Assembly: GCF_041675725.1 (NCBI RefSeq)
Contig: NZ_JBAYTI010000004.1
Location: 1-64,000, forward strand
Origin: Castellaniella sp041675725
GTDB lineage: Bacteria; Pseudomonadota; Gammaproteobacteria; Burkholderiales; Burkholderiaceae_B
DNA: 64,000 nt
Direction of reading: 5' to 3'
The notes under the pieces were generated by a model that worked only from the letters and a program-made list of their open reading frames with translations, was not told where the DNA came from and ran no database searches. The position numbers were made by a program, and so were the translations under genes. Below, in pieces: positions 1 through 8,666 of this stretch (positions within the stretch are counted from its first letter, which is position 1; every line of letters starts with the position of its first letter).

Positions 1-5
1 CCGCC

Positions 6-34
6 ATTAAACCATTCACATCGTTCAATGTCAA
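6..34 (-). promoter_or_regulatory. Sigma70-type promoter reading out of the left edge
   Basis: Read on the minus strand there is an exact TTGACA (positions 34-29), a 17-base spacer and TTTAAT (11-6), which is five of six against TATAAT. Transcription would leave the window to the left, so it most likely serves a divergent gene that starts just beyond position 1. The match and spacing are seen directly; activity is inferred. Confidence 0.65.
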
Positions 35-316
35 ACTTGACCCTGCTGCGCTTGCCTTGCCGTCCAGCACGCCAGAGTGCCCCGGAACACCGTGCCGGGC
101 CACAGCCCCGCACCGCCCCAAAAGACCACCAGCGCAAGGGTTAACCCTGCCCTGAACCGCAAAGAAACAGGAATATAGCACGCCAAATGGCACCGGGCAA
201 GAACCGCGCAAAACCGCGCGAAAGGCAAATCGGATACGGTATCATGCGCTTGATCCGTGATCCGATCGCAGCCCGGCCGTTTCGGGCTCTCAGGTCGATC
301 CGCTTCGGAGCCGCAG
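35..316. other. Non-coding region between the left-edge promoter and the deacetylase gene
   Basis: I find no convincing gene here. A 65-codon open frame on the minus strand (31-228) lacks a recognisable product and sits over an otherwise non-coding stretch. Positions 270-275 and 283-288 form a 6-bp inverted repeat (AGCCCG/CGGGCT) without a T tract. GATACGGTATC at 232-242 is a short near-palindrome. The promoter of the rightward deacetylase gene should lie here, but I could not identify it. Confidence 0.4.
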
Positions 317-1159
317 ATGAAATCCGCACATAACGTGGCTGTACTGATGTATCACCACGTCACCGACCAGCCCGGTTCGCTGGCAGTAACAGCGCGACAA
401 TTCGAGAGCCAGATGCGGGGGCTGGTCGAAAACGGCTGGCGTACGCTGCAGGCCGACGAGTTTTTCGCCTTCCTGGCGGGTGAACCGGTAGCGCCCAAAT
501 CTGTGCTGCTCACCTTCGACGACGGCTACCTGGACAACTGGGTCTATGCCCATCCCATACTCGAGCATCATGGCCTGCATGCCGTCCTGTTCGCCGTCAC
601 AGGCCTAATCGGCGACGGCCCGATACGCCCCCATGCCGGCCAGAAGAACGTCGCGCTGCCAGTATGCCCGTCACACCACGAGGCCAAGGCGATTATGTTC
701 CGCCCCGAGCGGGATCAGGTCATGCTGCGCTGGGATGAGATACGCGCCATGCAACAGGCGGGCACTTTCGAAATCCACAGCCACACCCATACGCATACCC
801 GCTGGGACCGGGTCAGCCCCTCTGCCGCCGAGAAAATCTCCAGCCTGAACCAGGATCTGCTCGCGTCACGCGCCGCGCTGCAGCAGCAGCTGGGAGCCAG
901 TTCGCGCCACTTGTGCTGGCCACAGGGGTATTTCGATGCCGATTACCTGGCGGTGGCCCGCGACAATGGCTTCGACTGCCTCTACACCACCGACGCCCGC
1001 GGCCAGAACAAACCGGGTGGAAACCCAGGGTACGTTTATCGGTTCGCCGCACGCAACCGGGCTTGGGGCTGGCTCAAACAACGCCTGTGGCTGGCGACCC
1101 ACCCCACGCTGGCACCGCTGTACAACGCCCGGAAGGCGCGCAGCGATGCGCGCCACTGA
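317..1159 (+). CDS. Polysaccharide deacetylase (NodB homology, CE4)
   Basis: A 280-residue member of the NodB/CE4 deacetylase family, which removes acetyl groups from N-acetylated sugars. The metal-binding motifs are visible: TFDDGY near residue 70, and a His-rich HSHTHTHT motif followed by RWD in the middle. A later CWPQGYFDADY segment matches the family's third motif region. ATG 317 is chosen because GGAG lies at 307-310, six bases upstream; an in-frame GTG at 257 has no such site. There is no signal peptide, so it probably acts on the cytoplasmic side, for example on lipid-linked or LPS-core sugars. It is very close in motifs and identical in length to the protein at 11277-12119, so the two look like duplicates. 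It converges on the YrbL-like gene. The exact substrate is unknown. Confidence 0.85.
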   Translation: MKSAHNVAVLMYHHVTDQPGSLAVTARQFESQMRGLVENGWRTLQADEFFAFLAGEPVAPKSVLLTFDDGYLDNWVYAHPILEHHGLHAVLFAVTGLIGDGPIRPHAGQKNVALPVCPSHHEAKAIMFRPERDQVMLRWDEIRAMQQAGTFEIHSHTHTHTRWDRVSPSAAEKISSLNQDLLASRAALQQQLGASSRHLCWPQGYFDADYLAVARDNGFDCLYTTDARGQNKPGGNPGYVYRFAARNRAWGWLKQRLWLATHPTLAPLYNARKARSDARH

Positions 1160-1168
1160 GCGAGTGAT

Positions 1169-1810
1169 TCACCTTTTCGGCGCCTGATGCGCCAGCGCTT
1201 CATCCAGCAACGCCAAAGTCTTCAGGCGGAACTCCTGCGCCTTCCACACCGCTTTCGGCCAGAAGCGACGATGAAACCAATACCGCAGGCTGAATTTCCG
1301 CGCGCCGAGACCATCAACGAACACCAGGAAGCGACGCCCGTCGGACCGCGTCTGTATCAACAGATTGTCGATCCCGTAATCCACCAACAGCACACGTTGC
1401 TCGACCAACCACCCGAACGCCTCGTCGATCAGCTCGCGGGCCTGATCGGTGCTCACCCGCCCGCTGAGTACCGCCTTGAGCAGCGGCGGCGAAGGTGTGC
1501 CATCGGGCTCCTGAATCAGGTCGAAGACCAGGCCCGGACCACGGTCCGTCTGGACCCAGCCGTGTACCTCGGGCATATGAGGCCCGCGGATATTGCGCCG
1601 CGCCAGGTGGCGTGCGTAATGGGCATCGATTTCATTCTGCGGCCGTTCCTGCTCGGGCTTGGCCACTTTGACGCACCAGGCAGGGTTGCCTGGATGACGC
1701 CAACAGGACCGGTCATTGCCCGTGCCGACCAATTCGCGCAACACCAGCACATCGACCCCATCGGCACGCCACCCGGACGAAAGATCCGGGCCCGTTCTAA
1801 ATAAGCCCAC
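1169..1810 (-). CDS. YrbL-like (PhoP regulatory network) kinase-fold protein
   Basis: This 213-residue protein resembles YrbL, a PhoP/Q-regulated protein with a kinase-like fold. KVAKP near residue 48 fits the nucleotide-binding lysine, NE at 59-60 the following acidic position, VDYGIDNLL (143-151) the catalytic loop, and VFVDGLG (164-169) the metal-binding segment. The GTG at 1810 is chosen because AAGGAG stands five bases upstream; the in-frame GTG at 1834 lies upstream of that site. The gene converges on the deacetylase with a 9-bp gap and diverges from rng. Its proximity to envelope-sugar genes would suit a role in LPS modification, but that is inference. Similar folds occur in LPS-core kinases such as KdkA, so the substrate remains open. 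Confidence 0.7.
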   Translation of the reverse strand: MGLFRTGPDLSSGWRADGVDVLVLRELVGTGNDRSCWRHPGNPAWCVKVAKPEQERPQNEIDAHYARHLARRNIRGPHMPEVHGWVQTDRGPGLVFDLIQEPDGTPSPPLLKAVLSGRVSTDQARELIDEAFGWLVEQRVLLVDYGIDNLLIQTRSDGRRFLVFVDGLGARKFSLRYWFHRRFWPKAVWKAQEFRLKTLALLDEALAHQAPKR

Positions 1811-1845
1811 GTGCACTCCTTGAACGCCGATCACCCGCCCGGCCT

Positions 1846-1882
1846 CGATTCGTAGTGAATCGGTTCGTGATGGATAATACCA
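1846..1882. promoter_or_regulatory. Candidate divergent promoter/operator between YrbL-like gene and rng
   Basis: The 128-bp gap holds a 6-bp inverted repeat with a 5-base loop (CGATTC 1846-1851, GAATCG 1857-1862). Next to it are -10-like boxes on both strands: GATAAT at 1873-1878 on the plus strand, and TATTAT preceded by TGG (extended -10) on the minus strand at 1882-1874. Leaders of about 55-60 bases would result for both genes. The -35 boxes are poor, so this is only a candidate. Confidence 0.3.
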
Positions 1883-1938
1883 AATGCATCCGCCTGCCTG
1901 CGTCGGCCACCCCCCACTTCAAACCCTAGGCACACTTT

Positions 1939-3414
1939 ATGCCCGTACAAGAAGACATTCTCATCAACGTCACGCCCTTTGAAACCCGCGTTGCGATCAC
2001 CAGCCAGGGCATCGTCCAGGAACTGCACATCGAACGCAGCATGCAGCGCGGCCAGGTCGGCAACCTCTATCTTGGGCGGGTGGCGCGTGTATTGCCGGGC
2101 ATGCAAAGCGCGTTCATCGATATCGGCCAGGAACGCGCCGCCTTCATCCACGTCTCGGATCTGCGCCAAAATCGCCAGGCGCGCAGCCAGCCCGAGCCGG
2201 TCGCGACCACCCCAATGGAAAAGCTGCTGTTCGAAGGCCAGACGCTTCTCGTCCAGGTCATCAAAGACCCGATGGGCACCAAAGGGGCGCGGCTGGCCAC
2301 GCACATCAGTCTGGCTGGACGCATGCTGGTCTACCTGCCACATGAACCGCATGTCGGGATCTCCCAGAAAATCGAAAACGAAGCAGAACGCACGGCCCTG
2401 CGCAGCCGAATCCAGGCACTGGCGGGGCCAGACGAAGCCGGTGGCTTCATCGTCCGTACCCAGGCCGAAGGCGCCACGGACGCCGAGCTGCTGGCGGATC
2501 TGGATTATCTGCGCACCCTCTGGGCGAACATACAGGCCCGTATCAAACAGCAAGCCGTGCCCTCAGCCATCTACATCGAGCCCACACTCGCCCAGCGGGT
2601 CCTGCGCGACATGGTCGGCCCCGAAACCGGATCCATCACCGTGGATTCGCGCACCATCACCCAAGAGCTGCTCGACTGGGCCGAGCGCTACACCCCGTCC
2701 GTGCGCGACCGCATCCACCATTACCGGGGCAACCGGCCCCTGTTCGACATGGCCAACGTGGACGAGGAAATCGCGAATGCGCTCTCCAGGCGGGTCGGGC
2801 TGAAATCGGGCGGATACCTGATCATCGATCAAACCGAGGCGCTGACGACGGTCGATGTGAACACGGGCGGCTTCGTGGGTGGACGCAACTTCAACGACAC
2901 GATATTCAAGACCAACCTCGAGGCGGCCGTCGCCATTGCCCGCCAATTGCGGCTGCGCAATCTGGGCGGCATCATCGTGCTGGACTTCATCGACATGGAT
3001 GATCCGGGCCACCAGGAAGCCGTGCTTGCGGAGCTTGCCAAGGCGCTGGCCCGGGACCGCACCCGTACGACCATCAGTGGTTTCAGCCAGCTTGGCCTGG
3101 TCGAAATGACGCGCAAGCGCACGCGGGAATCACTCGCCCACCAGCTCTGCGAGATCTGCCCGACCTGCCAGTCACGGGGCTCGGTGCGCACCGCCCGCAC
3201 CTTGTGTTACGAGATCCTGCGCGAAATCTTGCGCGAAGCCCGCCAGTTCGATCCCAAGGAATTCCGTATCGTGGCGGCGCAAGCCGTGATCGACCTGTTT
3301 CTTGAAGAAGAAAGCCAGCATCTGGCCATGCTGGGTGATTTCGTAGGAAAACCCATATCGCTGGCCGTCGAAGGCAGCTACAGCCAGGAACAATACGACA
3401 TCGTGCTGCTGTGA
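1939..3414 (+). CDS. rng: Ribonuclease G
   Basis: RNase G, the shorter RNase E paralogue, cleaves single-stranded RNA endonucleolytically and matures the 5' end of 16S rRNA. The 491 residues match the usual size of about 489. An S1 domain opens the protein (GNLYLGRVARVLPGMQSAFI from about residue 41). TVDVNTGGF and VLDFIDMDD carry the catalytic aspartates and their metal ligand. CPTCQSRG near residue 400 is the zinc-link motif. There is no long C-terminal scaffold, which excludes RNase E. The ATG at 1939 fits the family N-terminus (ILINVTPFETRVA) although the ribosome site is weak. The maf and rlmH genes often found beside rng are absent here. Confidence 0.95.
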   Translation: MPVQEDILINVTPFETRVAITSQGIVQELHIERSMQRGQVGNLYLGRVARVLPGMQSAFIDIGQERAAFIHVSDLRQNRQARSQPEPVATTPMEKLLFEGQTLLVQVIKDPMGTKGARLATHISLAGRMLVYLPHEPHVGISQKIENEAERTALRSRIQALAGPDEAGGFIVRTQAEGATDAELLADLDYLRTLWANIQARIKQQAVPSAIYIEPTLAQRVLRDMVGPETGSITVDSRTITQELLDWAERYTPSVRDRIHHYRGNRPLFDMANVDEEIANALSRRVGLKSGGYLIIDQTEALTTVDVNTGGFVGGRNFNDTIFKTNLEAAVAIARQLRLRNLGGIIVLDFIDMDDPGHQEAVLAELAKALARDRTRTTISGFSQLGLVEMTRKRTRESLAHQLCEICPTCQSRGSVRTARTLCYEILREILREARQFDPKEFRIVAAQAVIDLFLEEESQHLAMLGDFVGKPISLAVEGSYSQEQYDIVLL

Positions 3415-3846
3415 TCAGTCATCCAGCTTATTTTCCCAGCTGCGATCGGCCTCGCAGGTTCCTGGCTTCATGAATGCGGTGATCATTTCCAGGGCGCGCT
3501 CCAGCTGCCCCGGGTAATAGCTGTAGGCCGTAACGTTGATCGTGGTGTTATGCAGGCGCACCAGGGACAGCACCACCGAGTCCTCCCAGCCGGAATCCGG
3601 CTCGGGCCGGTAGACCACCCGGGCAAAGGCCGACTCGTTCGGGAGCATTTCGAAGGTATAGCGTATGCCGCACTCGCGCTCATGTTTGAAGAGATTTTTT
3701 TGCACATCGGGGAAATCGATCGGCAGGCGGCGGCGCTCGGTGACCAGGTAGCGCTCGGTCTCCAGCCGATCCACCTGCAGGCCCGGAGGCGTAGCGGTGC
3801 AAGCTGGCAGCAGCAGTGCAAGGGCAACAATCGACCAGATCTTCAT
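3415..3846 (-). CDS. Small predicted lipoprotein of unknown function
   Basis: A 143-residue protein starting MKIWSIVALALLLPAC. The hydrophobic stretch ending in LPAC at residue 16 looks like a lipoprotein signal with an acylated cysteine. The mature part is soluble, about 125 residues, with two more cysteines (in ECGIRY and GTCEAD) that could form a disulfide. I do not recognise the family. It begins 16 bp after msbA ends, so it is probably cotranscribed with msbA, and its stop abuts the convergent rng stop with no gap. The start was moved to 3846 because the open frame upstream overlaps msbA. An envelope role is inferred from the signal and neighbour only. Confidence 0.7.
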   Translation of the reverse strand: MKIWSIVALALLLPACTATPPGLQVDRLETERYLVTERRRLPIDFPDVQKNLFKHERECGIRYTFEMLPNESAFARVVYRPEPDSGWEDSVVLSLVRLHNTTINVTAYSYYPGQLERALEMITAFMKPGTCEADRSWENKLDD

Positions 3847-3862
3847 GGTGGGCTCCGCGAGG

Positions 3863-5692
3863 TCAGGATTCAGGGGAAGGCGTATGCGATTCTTCGAACT
3901 GCAGATGATACAGCTTCGCATACAACCCATTCTGGGCCAGGAGATCCACGTGCGTGCCTTCTTCAACGATGCGCCCGTGGTCCAGAACCAGGATGCGGTC
4001 TGCCTTTTGCACCGTGCTCAGCCGATGCGCGATCACCAGCGTGGTGCGCCCAGCCATCAAGTGCTCGAGGGACTGCTGGACTTGCCGCTCGGACTCATTG
4101 TCCAGGGCGGACGTGGCTTCGTCCAGAATCAGGATGGGCGCATCCTTGATGAGCGCCCTGGCAATCGCCAGGCGCTGGCGTTGCCCGCCGGACAGGAAGC
4201 TGGCATTGGCGCCGACCTGGGTATGGATGCCTTGCGGCAGCGTCTGCACGAATTCGAGCAGGCTGGCGGCAGCCAGGGCATCATGAATACGCTGCTCGGA
4301 CACCTGGGCAGACACGCCATAGGCGACATTTTCGGCGATGGTGCCCTCGAACAACACCACGTCCTGGCTGACCAGCGACAACTGCGAGCGCAAAGCCCTC
4401 AGCCTGAACTCGCGGATATCCACCCCATCCAAGGTAATCGCCCCGGCGGTTGGTTCCACGAACCGCGGCAGCATGTTGACCAGCGTCGTCTTGCCGCTGC
4501 CCGAACGGCCGACGAGCGCCACCGTATGCCCGGCATGCACCGTCAGGTTGATGTTGTCCAGTGTATTGTGGGCCGTATCGGCAAACCGATGATGGATGCC
4601 GCGAAATGCGATGTGCCCTTGCAGGCGCTCGGTGATCTCGCGCTGCCCGGTTTCGTGTTCCACCGGCTCGCGAATCAGGTCGAACACGCTTTCAGCCGAC
4701 ACCAGCATGCGCTGTGTCGGCCCCGCAATGTTCGTCAGACGCTTCAGCGGGTCGAAAATCTGCCCCAGGGCCGCCATGAACGCCGCGAAACTGCCTACGG
4801 TGAGGCCCTCGTGGTTGGCCTGGTACAAGGCGACAGAGACCACTGCGGCCACCGACAGCGCCACGAAGAACTGCGAGATGGGCGACAATGCCGAATCTGC
4901 GGACGCAGCGCGCATGGCAAAACGGCGCAGCCGCGCGTTCACATACGCGAACCGCTCGCGTTCTTTTGCGCTGCCGTCGAAAAGCTTGATGACCCGTTGC
5001 CCCGCAATGCCCTCGGAGACCACCCGGGTCAGTTCGGCATTCATGTTGATGGTGTCGCGGTTGATGCGACGCAGACGCCGGATGAAGTAGCGCGCCGTCA
5101 GTACCGACATGGGCAGCATGATCAGTACGATCAACGTCAACTGCCACGACATATACAGCAGGACGGCAAGCAGGGCCAGCACGGTGAGCGTTTCTCGGAC
5201 CGTGGTCTGCAGCACGTCCGCCGCCGAATAGCTGACGCGGCCGGCATCCACGGTAAACCGGTTCAAGAGGCGCCCGTGTTCGGCCGCGCGGAACTGCGCG
5301 TCCGACATCCCCAAAAGACGCTCGAACATGTCGCGGCGCAACCCCAGCAACATGTTGTTGGCCACCCACGACATCAGGTAGGAACCAAAAAAGGAGCACA
5401 CGCTGCGCACGAGCATGATGCCGACCACCGCCAGCGGGATCGACCAGATGTACGACGGCTTGTCACCAGTGAACCCTTCGTCGAGCAGAGGCTTCATGAT
5501 GATCGCCAGCAGCGGCTGCGTGGCGGACGTGATGGCCAGCAACCCCATGGCCAGCAGAGCCGCCTTCCAGTCTCTGCCCAATCGCTTGTAGATGTAGAGC
5601 CAAAGTTCGCGACGGACAGGATGGGCGTGGGAGGGCTTGTCGTGAATGGTCTTCACCCGGCACACTCTCTTATATACTTGGAAATCACGCAT
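3863..5692 (-). CDS. msbA: Lipid A/LPS flippase MsbA (ABC exporter)
   Basis: A half-transporter with six membrane segments in the first ~320 residues followed by an ATPase domain. It flips lipid A-core across the inner membrane. The nucleotide-binding domain shows Walker A GRSGSGKTT, signature LSGGQRQR, Walker B ILILDEATS and the switch AHRLST. ATG 5692 gives 609 residues. A GTG at 5656 (MKTIHDKPSH) has AGAGAG eight bases upstream and would give 597; either is possible. The gene diverges from the family 9 glycosyltransferase and is followed by the small lipoprotein gene. The neighbouring core-sugar genes support MsbA over a drug exporter of the same family. Confidence 0.88.
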   Translation of the reverse strand: MRDFQVYKRVCRVKTIHDKPSHAHPVRRELWLYIYKRLGRDWKAALLAMGLLAITSATQPLLAIIMKPLLDEGFTGDKPSYIWSIPLAVVGIMLVRSVCSFFGSYLMSWVANNMLLGLRRDMFERLLGMSDAQFRAAEHGRLLNRFTVDAGRVSYSAADVLQTTVRETLTVLALLAVLLYMSWQLTLIVLIMLPMSVLTARYFIRRLRRINRDTINMNAELTRVVSEGIAGQRVIKLFDGSAKERERFAYVNARLRRFAMRAASADSALSPISQFFVALSVAAVVSVALYQANHEGLTVGSFAAFMAALGQIFDPLKRLTNIAGPTQRMLVSAESVFDLIREPVEHETGQREITERLQGHIAFRGIHHRFADTAHNTLDNINLTVHAGHTVALVGRSGSGKTTLVNMLPRFVEPTAGAITLDGVDIREFRLRALRSQLSLVSQDVVLFEGTIAENVAYGVSAQVSEQRIHDALAAASLLEFVQTLPQGIHTQVGANASFLSGGQRQRLAIARALIKDAPILILDEATSALDNESERQVQQSLEHLMAGRTTLVIAHRLSTVQKADRILVLDHGRIVEEGTHVDLLAQNGLYAKLYHLQFEESHTPSPES

Positions 5693-5742
5693 TTTAGCCC
5701 GCCGCCACGAATGGCCCTGACCGCGGGCCGGGAGCCGCAGCA

Positions 5743-6750
5743 TTGTCACCCGCCACCCAACCCATTCTGTACGTGCGCCTGCCCAACTGGGTCGGCGACG
5801 TCTGCATGAGCCTGCCCAGCCTGGATGCCCTGCGTGCCACGGATCTGCCACTGGTGGTGTGCGCCCGGGCATGGGCCCGGGATTTTCTCGCCGCCTACCC
5901 CTTGGCGGGATTCGTCGTCATGGAAGCCTCATGGCGGCAGAATCGCAAGGCCCTGCTTCGGTCCAGGGCCGAATTCCGGGGTCATCGGCCGCTGGGCCTG
6001 CTTTTGCCAGATTCGCTATCCAGCGCGCTGAGCTTCCGCTTTGCCGGCATCCCAAGCGCAGGCTACCGCGACGACGGCCGCAGCCTGCTGTTGCGCTGGC
6101 CGATCCGCAAGCCTGCACAGGCGCTGCATGCCGTACAGGCCTGGCATCACCTCACCCGCCAAGCGCTCATGCGCTGGCAACTGCAGGCGCCGCCTGTCGA
6201 GCCGGCCGCCGAACTGCATTGGATGGCGGCTGAATCCCACGGGGCCAGCGCCATGCAGGCGCTGGCCCGAACCGGCCTGGCCACGGGTCGGTTCGTGTTG
6301 ATCGCGCCCACGGCCACGGGCCTGCACAAGGGTCAGGTGAAGGTATGGCCCCATTTCGATGCCCTGACCCGCGCGCTGCAGGCGCGAGGCCATACGGTCG
6401 TAATGGCGCCGCCCGCTGGCGAACAGGCGGCGGCCCGTCATGCGGTGCCCACGGCTACCCTGCTGCCCGCTCTGGGGCTCGGGGCTTTCACCGTGCTGAC
6501 GCGCCTGGCTGCCCTGGTGATCTGTAACGATTCGGGGGTGTCACACCTGGCCGCCGCCGCTGGCGCACAACAAATCACCCTGTTTGGCGTCACCCAGCCC
6601 GCCCGTACCGGCCCATGGTCCAACAAGGCCCAACGCCTGGGGCAATGGCGCGCCTGGCCAACCCTGGATGAAGTGCTTTCAAACGCCTGCGAGCGGCTGG
6701 CCGGCACCCCTTCATCGCTTCATCCAACCGGCCCGCAACCCGCAGGCTGA
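5743..6750 (+). CDS. Family 9 glycosyltransferase (heptosyltransferase-like)
   Basis: A 335-residue GT9 enzyme of the WaaF/WaaC type, expected to move heptose or a related sugar onto the LPS core at the cytoplasmic membrane face. The N-terminus ILYVRLPNWVGDVCMSLPSL is the typical GT9 opening. NDSGVSHLAAAAGAQQITLFG in the C-terminal half is the ADP-sugar binding region. The start is TTG at 5743, supported by GGGAG nine bases upstream; no ATG fits before the conserved N-terminus. It diverges from msbA and is followed two bases later by the ElyC-like gene. The precise acceptor is not evident. Confidence 0.82.
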   Translation: MSPATQPILYVRLPNWVGDVCMSLPSLDALRATDLPLVVCARAWARDFLAAYPLAGFVVMEASWRQNRKALLRSRAEFRGHRPLGLLLPDSLSSALSFRFAGIPSAGYRDDGRSLLLRWPIRKPAQALHAVQAWHHLTRQALMRWQLQAPPVEPAAELHWMAAESHGASAMQALARTGLATGRFVLIAPTATGLHKGQVKVWPHFDALTRALQARGHTVVMAPPAGEQAAARHAVPTATLLPALGLGAFTVLTRLAALVICNDSGVSHLAAAAGAQQITLFGVTQPARTGPWSNKAQRLGQWRAWPTLDEVLSNACERLAGTPSSLHPTGPQPAG

Positions 6751-6752
6751 GC

Positions 6753-7517
6753 ATGTCTTTTTCCGCACTGCTTGCCCAGCTGATTCTGCCGTGGAACCTG
6801 GCTGCGGTACTGCTGCTGCTTGCCCTGGCGGTCTGGGCGCTGCGTTGGCGCAAAAGTGCGCTGTGCATGGCTGGGGGCGCAGCGGCGTGGGTGCTTTTGT
6901 GGTCTTTGCCGATCACATCGCTCTGGTCCGGCGCCTGTCTGGAACAACGATATCCTACGCTACGCCCTGGGGACGCCACACCCCGGCAGGCGATCGTCGT
7001 GCTGGGCGGGCATACCGCCAATGGCCGCACCAACTGGTTCGAACCCTACGATCCGCACAAAGTCCACACGCGGACCCATACTGCCGCCGAACTCTACCTG
7101 GCTGGCAAGGCGCCGCTGATCATCGTATCGGGCGCCGCCCTCGATGGCGGCGTGAGCGAAGCGCAACTGATGGCAGCGACACTCGAACAGCAGGCGATCC
7201 CCCCGAGCGCCCTGGTGCTGGAAAACCACAGCCTCACCACCCGTGAAAACGCCCTGTATTCAGCCGAATTGCTGCGCCAGCTGGGGATTGATTCGTTTTT
7301 TCTGGTGACATCGGCTCTGCACATGCCACGCGCCGTCGCCAGCTTTCGCAAGCTGGGGCTCGAACCGGTTGCCGCGCCCTCGCCCGCTCAAATCATTCGC
7401 CCCGACCGGCATCCGTTTTATGCCTGGCTCCCCGACGGGCGCAGCCTGCAGGCCAGCCGATCGATCATCAAAGAATACCTGGGCCTGTTGGTGTACTGGC
7501 TACGCGGCTGGGCCTGA
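6753..7517 (+). CDS. ElyC/YdcF-family (DUF218) membrane protein
   Basis: A 254-residue protein with two N-terminal membrane segments (about residues 8-30 and 37-56) and a DUF218 domain. The domain motifs are seen: VVLGGH, the EN in TTRENALYS, and LVTSALHMPRA. ElyC of E. coli supports peptidoglycan and enterobacterial common antigen assembly by influencing undecaprenyl-phosphate use. That role is inferred here from family and neighbours. It starts 2 bp after the GT9 gene, forming a two-gene unit that ends in a terminator at 7508-7529. The last 18 bases overlap the convergent glycosyltransferase gene. Confidence 0.75.
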   Translation: MSFSALLAQLILPWNLAAVLLLLALAVWALRWRKSALCMAGGAAAWVLLWSLPITSLWSGACLEQRYPTLRPGDATPRQAIVVLGGHTANGRTNWFEPYDPHKVHTRTHTAAELYLAGKAPLIIVSGAALDGGVSEAQLMAATLEQQAIPPSALVLENHSLTTRENALYSAELLRQLGIDSFFLVTSALHMPRAVASFRKLGLEPVAAPSPAQIIRPDRHPFYAWLPDGRSLQASRSIIKEYLGLLVYWLRGWA

Positions 7518-8666
7518 GCCCGGGTTTTTCTCGCGCAGCACGTGTGCATAGAGATCCAGGTACTGGCGCGCCACTTCCGGCCAGGCATGGCGCGCAAGCA
7601 CACGCTGCGCCCCCGAATGCAGCCGCTGCGCCAGCTGCGGATCCGTCTTCAGGCGCAATACCATGTCGGCCAGAGCCTGCGGTCGTTCAGGATGCGGCAA
7701 GATCAACGCGTCCTGTTCATGCGTCACATACTGGGCAAAGCCACACCAGGGCATTGGGCTCAGGATGACCGGCAAGCCGAATGCCATGGCCTCGAGGGGC
7801 GCCATGCCAAAGCTGTCGTTCAGCGTGGGGTGCACATAAATATCGGCCGCCCGGTAATACGGCTCGACGCGGGATGTCTGCGCGACCAGGTGAACCCGCC
7901 GGCGGACGGCTTCGGGCGCCCGGGCGACATGATCGCGCGCCGCCGCATTGGCCCCCACCACCAGCAGATGCGTGTCGTCCGGCAGGCTTTCCATGGCCCG
8001 CAACGCGGTCGGCAAGCCTTTGCGCATGGGGTTGCGCGCGACCAGCAGACACAAGGTATCCTGGCTGGGCAGACCCAGTTCTGCCCGCAGCGCCGCGCGC
8101 TCCGAGGCAGTGGTCGGCGGAACCTCGGCAACCCCGGGAGGAATGATGGGTACGGCATTCAGGCCATACGCCTGTTCTAGCTGGCTGGCAATCAGCCGGG
8201 ATACCGCAACGACCCGATGGCCGGCCCGCTGTGCCATACGGCGTGCCTCGAGATGCAGGTAAGTCTGAACCCGCAGGCTGAAGCGGGCCAGCCAACGCTT
8301 GTGTCGGGGGAGCGATCCCTGGCACCAGCGGGTACGCACGGGGGTGACGTGTACCACTTCGATATCGCCACACCAGCCATTCATGTGCGAATGCACGATG
8401 TCATGCCGTGCGCGAACCAGGCGCGCCGCGCGGCGCGCAAACAGCCAGACGCGCACCCAGCTGGGCCAGTGGCGCGAGATCCGGATCGCCACGAAAGGCA
8501 GATCGAGGCCACACTCAGGGTCGTAGTCCCGGGCGTACACGGTGATCCGGTGCCCCCGGGCGTGCAGTTCGCGCATCAGCTCGAGACCATAGGCTTCGGC
8601 TCCCCCAAAACGCGAACCGAACCGGTCCACCACGAAACCGATCGATAGGTCCGGTCGATCAGCCAC
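7500..8666 (-). CDS. Family 4 glycosyltransferase
   Basis: A 388-residue GT4 (GT-B fold) enzyme. The N-terminal half holds the glycine-rich GSRFGGAEAYGLEL acceptor-side loop. The C-terminal half has GVAEVPPTT, a RNPMRKG strand and the donor-binding segment PTLNDSFGMAPLEAMAFGLPVI with the conserved E-x7-E pattern. The GTG at 8666 overlaps the upstream deacetylase gene by 8 bases, implying coupled translation. It is the last gene of the dnaE-headed sugar cluster. A role in LPS core or another surface glycan is inferred from the cluster; sugar and acceptor cannot be read from sequence. Confidence 0.82.
   Translation of the reverse strand: MADRPDLSIGFVVDRFGSRFGGAEAYGLELMRELHARGHRITVYARDYDPECGLDLPFVAIRISRHWPSWVRVWLFARRAARLVRARHDIVHSHMNGWCGDIEVVHVTPVRTRWCQGSLPRHKRWLARFSLRVQTYLHLEARRMAQRAGHRVVAVSRLIASQLEQAYGLNAVPIIPPGVAEVPPTTASERAALRAELGLPSQDTLCLLVARNPMRKGLPTALRAMESLPDDTHLLVVGANAAARDHVARAPEAVRRRVHLVAQTSRVEPYYRAADIYVHPTLNDSFGMAPLEAMAFGLPVILSPMPWCGFAQYVTHEQDALILPHPERPQALADMVLRLKTDPQLAQRLHSGAQRVLARHAWPEVARQYLDLYAHVLREKNPGSGPAA
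7508..7529 (+). terminator. Intrinsic terminator after the ElyC-like gene
   Basis: CTGGGC (7508-7513) and GCCCGG (7518-7523) form a 6-bp stem with one G-T pair and a CTGA loop that contains the end of the stop codon. G and five Ts (7525-7529) follow. It ends the GT9-ElyC unit and lies inside the 3' coding end of the convergent glycosyltransferase gene. Confidence 0.55.

Noticed and set aside
31..228. 65-codon leftward open frame at the left edge
   Set aside because: No recognisable domain, no ribosome site and it overlaps the strong outward promoter; likely chance in GC-rich DNA.
3797..5809. 670-codon open frame antisense to msbA
   Set aside because: Composition is rich in Gln, His and Arg as expected for the complement of a GC-rich gene; msbA on the other strand is unmistakable.
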